A stretch of DNA of 64,000 bases from the NCBI GenBank assembly GCA_963210315.1, contig OY723239.1:2017501-2081500 (forward strand), read 5' to 3'. The DNA comes from Rhynchopus euleeides (taxonomy: Eukaryota > Euglenozoa > Diplonemea > Diplonemida > Diplonemidae). The translations under genes were made by a program, and so were the position numbers. Below are positions 51,283 through 59,504 of this stretch, piece by piece; position 1 is the first letter of the stretch; every line of letters begins with the position of its first letter. The notes beneath the pieces were generated by a model, which did no database searches, was not told the DNA's origin, and saw nothing but the letters and a program-made list of their open reading frames with translations.

Positions 51283-51390
51283 ATCGTACGACTGGGCCTC
51301 AGCACAGAGTGTGCGCTCACCATCGTCCGGGAACTGTTCTCCCACAGTTACTGCAGGGTGTACTACACTAAAGGAGTACGATTTCCCTTA
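51283..51390. mobile_element. Miniature element, AAATCGTACG family
   Basis: GAAATCGTACGACTG ... GGAGTACGATTTCCC with GTTCTCCCACAGTTACTGCA inside; shorter than the 5318 copy. Confidence 0.6.
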
Positions 51391-51403
51391 ATTTTCCGGG
51401 CAC

Positions 51404-51603
51404 NNNNNNNNNNNNNNNNNNNNNNNNNNNNNNNNNNNNNNNNNNNNNNNNNNNNNNNNNNNNNNNNNNNNNNNNNNNNNNNNNNNNNNNNNNNNNNNNN
51501 NNNNNNNNNNNNNNNNNNNNNNNNNNNNNNNNNNNNNNNNNNNNNNNNNNNNNNNNNNNNNNNNNNNNNNNNNNNNNNNNNNNNNNNNNNNNNNNNNNNN
51601 NNN
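51404..51603. other. Assembly gap (200 N)
   Basis: Exactly 200 unknown bases, probably a placeholder length. Frames drawn across it are meaningless. Confidence 0.99.
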
Positions 51604-52255
51604 ACACGATTCGACAAGGTCGCACTGCGGACCGACGCTGTGTCTGTTGGAGGAGCCCTGATGTCTCAGAGGACCAAACACACTGGGACATACACGACTG
51701 CTTCCTGTGCGGTGCGTGTGTCACGGTGTGCGGTGTTGCTTGTGTGACAATTCGGCCCTGGTTGTAAAGCTGCGGTCACCGTGTTGAGTGTTCAAACGGA
51801 AGGCCAGCAGCAGGAGAAACAAGTACAGTGATGCAGTGCTGGTCGCAGCACGGTAAACTGCAAGAAGAAGCGGAATGATGAGCATCACGTGGTGGTGGAT
51901 GCGGAAACTCAGATCCGCCCCGAGTGTGCATGTGCACTACCAATATATTTTGAAATTTTCTGAATACCCTTGACCAGGGGACTAGGGTGAGATCTTTTTT
52001 TGCCTTTTTTTGCGGTTTCGCGGTTTTCGCCGATTTTTTCACCCTTACTCTCTGTAGAGTCCACCTCAGGATGTTGCGGTATTGTACGGACATCGTCGGT
52101 GACACGCCGGTGCTCCTCCCAGTCGAACTCCAATTGCCGATCGGTGGTGCTGCATTCGCAAGTACTGTGTACTCCGTCACGGCTGTCGCAACCAGAACCA
52201 CATGGTGTCCCAGTCGCAAGCGCTCAAGGATTTGGTGACAAGACATCACACCATT
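51604..52255. other. Gene-free stretch after the gap
   Basis: Starts with half of the 24126-type palindrome (GCGGACCGACGCTGTGTCTG). The remainder is unique, without a convincing gene. Confidence 0.5.
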
Positions 52256-52479
52256 GGGGGTCTGGGGGCGGAGCCCCCAGCCGCCGGAGGCCACGGTCGT
52301 GAACGTGTGTTCCTTGCAGGCGTACGTTTCTGTGGGTTGGACTGCGTCCTGAGGCTACTGATGTGATCTGGTTGGGTTTACCTGATGTGACTCCAAAGGG
52401 CTTGGGCACTCGACAAGCATATGGCACAGGGGGTCTGGGGGGCGGAGCCCCCCAGCCGCCGGAGGCCACAGTAGTGAAC
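52256..52479 (-). repeat. Pair of GC hairpin motifs
   Basis: Two copies (52256 and 52429) of GGAGCCCCC...CAGCCGCCGGAGGCCAC, about 175 bp apart and inverted relative to the 23.1- and 62.8-kb pairs; TGAGGCTACTG in between is shared. Confidence 0.75.
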
Positions 52480-53194
52480 ATCTGGATGTTGGCTGGAATA
52501 AAAGCCGGATTTTTGGCTGGGAAAACAGGGAGACCGTATTGCGTATTCCATGTCAGGCAAGCCTGGCTCCCTTCCCAAACCACGAAAAAGTACCACCCTA
52601 TTCCCCTGCGCACAGGGCTCCCCCCCCAAAAAAAAATTTTCTGGAAAATCTCAGATTTGAGATTTTTTTTTGGAAAACGCCATTTTGCGGTTTGGAAACC
52701 GCGAAAAAGTACCACCCTAGCCCCCTGCCCTTGACACACACAACGGCGGTACTGATTGACATTTGCGGGTGTCTGCACGCACGGTGCCCAGGACTGAGGG
52801 ACATCCCACAGTCCTGGACGCCACAGGAATTGACATTTGTGGGTGTTTGAACGGACGGCGTGTATCTGTAGGCAGGATCGGCTGCCACAAGATCCACGTG
52901 TGTGTGCAGAACCGATCGCATCAAGAGCAGGAGGCGCTCGGTGTGTTCTGCACCGCCACAAGAGCCGCGTGTGTGTGTCTTCAGGGTGGGGGCAATTCCG
53001 GTTTTCGTGACGGGGAGGGGTGAGGGCTGCTGCTTGCAGGCTTCCCCTCACACCTCCTCAAAACCACTTTTCAGACAGGTAGTGCACATGGGGTGGGGTG
53101 GTTTCCGCATCCACCGCTCTTGCGGCAGGGCTCGCCCCTTGGGCTGTCCTGCCGCTGTGTGTTCGGACAACGATGTACTTGTAAGGAGTCGCGT
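52480..53194. other. Gene-free stretch
   Basis: A direct repeat CGAAAAAGTACCACCCTA at 52582 and 52703, and GACATTTG(C/T)GGGTGT at 52758 and 52832. No gene. Confidence 0.5.
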
Positions 53195-53970
53195 CAATGC
53201 ATTGGTGTTCTTTAGCTGTGCTCTCGAGTACGGAAAAGGCACCAGAACAATGACATTCTGACTTCCTGACCAGGAAATGGTTTCTAAGCAAATCGTGAAA
53301 TGCTAGTTGCGTTGAGATGAGGAAGTCAGTGCCCCCGAGAATAGCTAATAATACGTTGGATGAGATACTGTTCACACATACCACGGAATTGGCAGCATGG
53401 TTGTGGTGTGGGGACGAGCGAAAGAGCAAATGAACATCTACACCCCCAGTGGCCCCACCCCACAGCGTCTCCACTCCCCGCATAGGTGCGACAGATCACC
53501 CGTCACTGCCCTGGTTGCGGGTATCAGCACCCACCTTTCGGGGCACACAGGGCGTGCAGTGCGGTTCACAGCCACACAACACCCGTCGTGCCCCTGCAAT
53601 GGGACCGACACACATCTCACAACCTCCCGATCTCGAACCCAATGGGGTGCATTTACTGGCCAACGAACGTGTCAGTCTACTGCCCCGATGAATAACAAAT
53701 AATTCGTTTCTATTCCAAAAAGTACAATACTGACCCTACTGTTCACGAACCTTTCCTTGCCACGTATGTTCTCAGAGTTTTTTTTTGTGCGTGTTGTTTT
53801 TTTTACTTTTATACCCAAGTGAATGATAGGCATGTGTTGAAGGCAGCGAGGCCAGGCGGCTACTTGCCTGGCCGAAGCTTCAAGAGGACACCTTCACGAG
53901 ACTGACGGCTTGTCACAGTGTCACCCCCACGCGGCTGTGGTGGGAAAGATTGCCGTTTTGAAGGTTTATT
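53195..53970 (+). repeat. Dispersed repeat, copy 3, left part
   Basis: Matches 24298-24896, less closely than the right part does; GAGGCCAGGCGGC (53849) and GTTTTGAAGGTTTATT are landmarks. Interrupted at 53971. Confidence 0.7.
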
Positions 53971-54089
53971 CATAGATTGGGCGTGATACCCGGAATGTAC
54001 CGGATATTTTCGTTATTTCTGGGGTGACCCGTTTGGACTGCTTTCTGGTGGCTTTCTGGAAAAGACTCATGTTCGGCACAGTCCAGCAC

Positions 54090-54420
54090 TGTTCGTACAA
54101 ACAAGATCGGATTCGCCCTGATACAGATGACGCAGCTGCACAAGGAAAAATGGGGGGACACACATCGAACTGCCCGCTATGCCGAAGGATGCTCTGCAGG
54201 CCGCTCCCCGCACCAGTTGCTGCTTCGCAACGTGCGGGGTGGAGCACAAGGCCGCGCAGTGCAAGAGCTGCTGACGCTGCGGAGCACGTGGTCCGCGGGC
54301 CCAGTGCCCGGAGTGGAAGAAGGCAAGCAGGAGAGGGATGGTCTTCTTGCAAAGCCCCTCTAGCCTGCTTCTACACCCCTGGTGCTGCCCGCCGTGCGCC
54401 TTCGCCGTGCATCATGTGGG
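54090..54420 (+). mobile_element. Broken gag fragment, forward
   Basis: A GTTCGTACAAACAA word and Cys-rich coding remnants resemble the start of the retrotransposon at 46479. Broken and diverged, older than that copy. Confidence 0.6.
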
Positions 54421-54457
54421 CCTCCCCTCCCCTCCCCCCTGGCTTCGGCAGGGCCCA

Positions 54458-55051
54458 CACGGTGGTCTCCCGCACGTCGGGGTAGACCCTTTTGGGCAGT
54501 GGGGCGTGGGGTCGCAACAACTACCCGCATCGGAGCAGGCGGGCCACTAACCTCCCCCGCCTCAGCTCCCCAAGGGGATAGCTGAGTGGTGGATCTCCAG
54601 CTCCGCCCCCGAGCGAGCCCTCGCGCCGACTGTAAGACGCGCTCTCCAGCTCGTCCCTCAGGAGACCATCCAGGTGCACCACGACGGTGTGCAGTGCCTG
54701 TGGGATCGACATCGCGATGCCTGAGAAGAGAAGCTGCAGCACCCCCATGTGCGCCCTGCGACTGTGGAGCCCAGGCTCGGGGGAACCGTCAGCAGCAGCC
54801 ACAGCAGTCGCAAACCGTTTGTGGCAAACAATGAACGCACCTCCGATGGTGCCCTGAAAATCTTCTAGGAATTGCGTAGGAACTACGTAAATCGGCCTTT
54901 TCAGGAGCACCATCGGTCTGAGTATTTTCTTTTTTTTTTCTGAGAAACACCCGTTGTTTTGGGGGTGTCCGAAGGGAGGTGTATGTATTCCTGAGGATCA
55001 GGTCCTCTCGAACACTTTCTGACACCCCCTCACCAGCGGAAGTCCACCGTG
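54458..55051. mobile_element. Possible CACGGTGG-bounded segment
   Basis: CACGGTGGTCTCCCGCACGT at 54458 is almost the left end of the 22261 element; AGTCCACCGTG ends at 55051. It encloses the reverse gag fragment. No second inverted arm is seen, so the pairing of the two ends is uncertain. Confidence 0.4.
54521..54913 (-). mobile_element. Broken gag fragment, reverse
   Basis: The reverse strand reads MGVLQLLFSGIAMSIPQALH, comparable with the C-terminal part of the gag-like ORF at 46610. A fragment only, in opposite orientation to its neighbour at 54090. Confidence 0.6.
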
Positions 55052-55183
55052 TGCACATAGGATCACCAGTACGGCATGGGTATGCATCTGGTATACCGGG
55101 TAGGATACCGGGTATACCGGGTCGATATCCAGGACAGCGATTTTCTTTTCGGTATACCTCCCGGGTGTAGCGCCCAATGTATG

Positions 55184-56340
55184 GATATTCCTGTTTGAAG
55201 AACTGTTGATCATAACCGTCTTGTTTCATACCCTCAAGTTTTCCCTCATTATGACCCGACACGTTGCCACTCTCTCGCACGTCACGTTCATGAAATCGTG
55301 CACGTTGTCTATAGTACGCGGTGTAGAGTTGTTCACCACTCGCATGCAGGCCCCAGCCATGCAGGACGACATCACAGAGGAGTCAACAGCAAAACACAAT
55401 GCTGCAAAGCAAGGCAACAGACAAGGCAGCGCAACACACGTTGCTGTGAACTGACTTGAGATGCCGTTGGTCCGTTCGTGATGTCAGTGTTTCGCGCAAC
55501 ACGGCAAATCTATCTTTTCCACAAAATGCAAACGGTTTTCTAATTTTCCAATTTCGTGTCCTGGCGTGTGCCACGGAAGCACAAGGTTTGCCTTGTGGGT
55601 GGCGATCTGTGCACGGAATATTTGTGTGCGTGCAGCAACAGCATCGCCACTGCAAGGCACGCAGCAGGCAGGGCAGCAGGTGGCGTGCCGCAATGCAGGG
55701 ACGCCTGGCAGGCTTCCGGTGCAGGGTGCTGCGGGTCGGGCTCGTGTATCGGGACCGACACCACTGGGATGTGGGCAGCGGGAAGTGGCACCGGTTGCCC
55801 TCGCAAGCAGCCCGCCACACGACACACGACAACAGCAGTGCTTGCTTGCTTGCTTGCTTGCTGACTCACCGAAGTATCGAATGCATGTGGAGGCTCTCTC
55901 GTGCTGTATCAATGGTGGGACGGCCACACCTTCTAGGGTGCGCTTGGTGCGCTTGCAACGGTTGGAAGCGCCTTCAACAGTTTCTCATGCGCCTGTGCGG
56001 CGTGGCGTGGCGTGGGGTCGAAGCGCAGACAAGCGGGTTGGTTCTTGCTGTGGTCCCTCGGGGATGCTGCACACTCCCAGCATCCCAGCCTCAAAATTTG
56101 TGCATTGCACTTCTGGGTGGCCGACATGCTTGCGTGTGTCGGCCGCCTGGCTGAATTTGTGGAGATGAGACTTGTCGGGTGAAACGAACACGCCACCCTT
56201 GATCGGGCTGGCTGGGCACTGCAGAGGAAGGATTACACCACTACACAATCGCATACTTATTAGACCCCCACCACCCCACCTCCCCACCCATACATTCGTT
56301 CAGTTCTATCCTGCTTCTTTCCCGCATCCTCTCGATTCAC
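55184..56340 (+). repeat. Dispersed repeat, copy 3, right part
   Basis: Matches 24897-26040. It contains a CTTG microsatellite (55840-55861) absent from the other copies. It leads into a different tail, with no upstream module or family gene. Confidence 0.8.
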
Positions 56341-56786
56341 CACCCACCCCACCCCTCCTCGTGACGTGTTCTCGGCTCTTGCCGGGCACCCGTCCCGTTG
56401 TAGCGTGTGTTGTTTGTCACAAGCCGCAACAGACACCCTCATCCCTCCGCCCCTCCCCACCACCCCACCACCCACCCACCCACCCACCCGCGCTCTAGCT
56501 TCAGTGCATTCATCCCCTCTCTCTTCCACCTCCTCGTTCCCCGTTTTCTCGGCCCATTGCAGGGCACCGTCTCATTGCAGCATCCGTTGTTCATGCACCA
56601 GCTGCAAGAGGCGGTGCCCTTCTCCAACGCCTTTGCTGGTTTTTTTGTTGAGAGTTGTGCAACAACGCAGGAAACTGTGCCAGTGCAGATCCTTGCAGAA
56701 CATCACCACGCTTCATGACAGGCGTGGGGTGTTCTCGCGATTGACGAGCTACGATCGACGAAGCGTAGCGAGGTCGCGAAGTAACG
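56341..56786. other. Family-spacer-like DNA without a gene
   Basis: Contains the eighth 60-bp spacer motif (56562-56622) and a CCACC-rich run near 56450-56490. No coding sequence. Confidence 0.5.
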
Positions 56787-56962
56787 AATGAAATCGTACG
56801 GCTGAAGCTTTATGAGGATCACCTTCATGCCACTTCACAGGGGCTTCCACAGCCTTTGACACAGGAGTGTGCGCTCAAAGAAAAGTAGCCCGGATCTGCC
56901 TTTTTTGCAGTTGCTGGGGGCAGGGTGTTTCTCTGATTATCGCGGAAGGAGTATGATTTCCC
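56787..56962. mobile_element. Miniature element, AAATCGTACG family
   Basis: AAATCGTACGGCTGAAGC ... GGAGTATGATTTCCCCC, same organisation as 5318, with diverged tips. Confidence 0.6.
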
Positions 56963-57010
56963 CCTTAAATGTGAGGGGCATCGAGGGAGGACGGGGTTTT
57001 CCCCAAACAA

Positions 57011-57640
57011 CATGGATGGTGCACATTCGTGATCACGTCATTTTTCGGATCACGTCGTGAATCACGATTTTACATTCGTGACAACCGTGATACATCGCGA
57101 TCACGACGTTGTCAATAATCAGCACTCATTTTTGTGACACTTCAAGTGAGCCAAACGGAAAACTGGCGTCATCCAGTTCCCAGCATCCATATATTCCCGG
57201 TGGTTGCCACTCCCAGACAATTGACAGTCCGCCACAGTGCACGGAGCTCACCACACCTTGCGAGTGGAGGTGAACGATATCGCTGTCCCTGCTGCTCTGA
57301 AACGAGGACATGCGTTGGATCCTGAAGATGTTGACAAGAAGTGGTCACAAGGCAGGAAGATCTGCTGTGCTGGAGCGGGCTGAGCTTAGCATGGAGGAGA
57401 AGGGCATGAAGACCTCGTGATCTGGTCCCGAGCCCCACAACGTCAGCTGCAGACTGTCGTGTCGGCGGCAGCAAGGCACCGGCAACATGCAGGTGGGGTG
57501 CTGAGCAAGTGTTCACCAACATGCAGAGCATGGTGGAGAAGCTCCAGAAGCAGGCCGAGGTATTTGCTATCACGACGTGATTCACCATCATGACGCTCTC
57601 ACAGCGCTTCACTTCGTGTCACGACCGTGCACCATCCATG
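57011..57640. mobile_element. 630-bp inverted-repeat element
   Basis: CATGGATGGTGCACATTCGTGA opens and its complement (GTGCACCATCCATG) closes at 57640. Subterminal GATCACGTC / CACGACGT words are repeated inside both ends. No protein-like ORF. Confidence 0.65.
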
Positions 57641-57642
57641 GC

Positions 57643-57745
57643 ACGACTTTCGGAAAGTGCCATTCAGCTCTGCCCAACTGTGCTCTGCACACCACCACCA
57701 CCCCCTTCATCCGACAAGAGGATCGTTTTTGAGTGTGTGTGTGTG
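57643..57745 (+). promoter_or_regulatory. Left half of the module shared with the giant gene
   Basis: Matches 27493-27580 (GCCATTCAGCTCTGCCC, CACCCCCTTCATCCG). Continues at 58904 after an insertion in its TG run. Confidence 0.5.
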
Positions 57746-58903
57746 TGTGTGTGGTTATGAAGTTTTAAGGCGGTGTCGCCCTGCACGGGCAGTAGCACCT
57801 CCCCTTCAGTATCGCACTCCCGAAGGATTCCCCAACACGACGTGACACCGGTTTCGACGCGTACTCTTCGTACCCCTCCCCCCGGCCGCGTCTCTTCAGC
57901 GAAGAACCGGGGATAATCGGACCAGGGCTAGCTAAACCCTGGTGGTGTCACGGGTGGGGTTGGAGAGGGAGAAAAGGAAGAAATGAAGTTGCGAAAAAGT
58001 CAAACACTGACACGTGAAATCAATAAAAAAGCGGTATATATCGCCCCCTTGCTGCGACAAAGACACTAAATAGTCAGGCCGCTCCAAGAGTCTTGAGGGC
58101 TTGAAGGGAGAAACAGGTTGCTGATGAGTCTCAGGAGCAGGCACCTTTTGTCCGCCCACATGACCTTCGCCCGAAGGCGAACCTCGTCCAGCTTGGCTCG
58201 ATCGCCACAGAGAAGGGGATCATTCTCCGCTGTGGTGAACATCTTAAAAACCGAGGGTGCAGAGGTGGGGCAGCCCACTGGTGCGACAGCAGACCGCCCC
58301 CGGATAGCTATAACTAGTGCATAGGAAGCATACGACGGCACACGCAACAGATGCCGAAGGCACAACGGCGGGTCACTTTTAACCACCAGAGGAGTGGCAC
58401 TCCCGAGGGGTGGGGAAGGGGGGGTAGTCACAACACTTTCGAAGGAAGTAAAGGGGCAAATGGGATGTTTTGTGCAAGGTAGAAAGGAAGTCACAACATG
58501 AGGCAGGGGGGATTGCTCATCAGGCCTGGGGGAATAGAGGGTTTGTGTGTGGTTATCAAGTTTTAAGGCGGTGTCACCCTGCACGGGCAGTAGCACCTCC
58601 CCTTCAGTATCGCACTCCCGAAGGATTCCCCAACACGACGTGACACCGGTTTCGACGCGTACTCTTCGTACCCCTCCCCCCGGCCGCGTCTCTTCAGCGA
58701 AGAACCGGGGATAATCGGACCAGGGCTAGCTAAACCCTGGTGGTGTCACGGGTGGGGTTGGAGAGGGAGAAAAAGGAAGAAATGAAGTTGCGAAAAAGTC
58801 AAACACTGACACGTGAAATCAATAAAAAGGGTGGTATATATCGCCCCCTTGCTGCGACGAAGACACTAAATAGTCAGGCCGCTTCAAGAGTCTTGAGGGC
58901 TTG
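57746..58903. mobile_element. Small terminal-direct-repeat element (TRIM-like)
   Basis: Direct repeats of about 358 bp (57746-58103 and 58544-58903), about 98 % alike by eye, flank 440 bp without a recognisable gene. A purine run (GGGGGAATAGAGGG) precedes the right repeat. It was inserted in a TG microsatellite. LTR-retrotransposon kin, non-autonomous, young; no primer site identified. Confidence 0.65.
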
Positions 58904-58992
58904 TGTGTGTGTGTGTGTGTGGAAGCGCCAACAAATCAAACGAAGAACACCGAGTAGAGGATATATCGGCGAAACTGATGTGACACTTTTTT
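58904..58992 (+). promoter_or_regulatory. Right half of the module shared with the giant gene
   Basis: GTGTGTGGAAGCGCCAAC, ATCAAACGAAG and TGTGACACTTTT match 27580-27655. It lies about 510 nt upstream of the first cyclase ATG. Confidence 0.5.
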
Positions 58993-59439
58993 TACAGTTC
59001 TCGCCAACTCAGCAACCGATTCACCGCGAGTGCCTTGCTGTCTCCTTTGCTCCACGCGCCCCGTCAGGCTGTGTGTGGGTTGTCCGGCGGTATGGGGAAC
59101 ACAACCGGCTCCGCACGGCTCCTCACTTGTGCACCACTCGCGTTCATTGTCTCCCCACTTAGGCCAGCCCCAAAGAGTGTCCCATCCCTTGCCTGCCCTT
59201 TGCGGCCCGACCTGTGCCACAGAGAAGGTCCTGGCCTATCGGATGCAATCAACGCAGCTATGTACCTACCCCCCCTGCCCCGACACTTGCCCCAGCATGA
59301 GCTTTGGGTCCCGCACGGCACACCCAAGTGCCTTCGGATTTTGTGGGGGGGGACGGGCCAAGGAAAGCCGGGATTCAGTTCGGCATTCAACCGAATCTGC
59401 AGAGTGATTTGCCCTGGTGATTTGAACAAGAAAAAGTAG
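58993..59439. other. DNA between the shared module and the cyclase
   Basis: No gene, no recognised repeat; may be 5' UTR or intron of the cyclase. Confidence 0.4.
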
Positions 59440-59504
59440 TCCGGGACTGTTCTCCCACAGTTTGCAGGACAGGGTGTCTACAATCAAGCGAAAGGGGTAC
59501 GAAT
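59440..59504. mobile_element. Partial miniature element, AAATCGTACG family
   Basis: GGGACTGTTCTCCCACAGTT ... GGGGTACGAATTT: the right half only, ending at the cyclase frame. Confidence 0.5.

Larger units (their letters stand above)
53971..55183. mobile_element. 1.2-kb inverted-repeat insertion splitting the dispersed repeat
   Basis: CATAGATTGGGCGTGATACC opens and GCGCCCAATGTATG closes; TATT flanks both sides. The empty site (GAAGGTTTATTCCTGTTTG) is intact at about 24884-24902. It contains retroelement gag fragments and a smaller CACGGTGG-bounded segment. Confidence 0.7.

Noticed and set aside
51166-51747. ORFs spanning the N gap
   Set aside because: They consist mainly of unknown residues and cannot be judged.
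57169-57612. 147-residue reverse ORF inside the 630-bp element
   Set aside because: No transposase-like motif; probably chance.
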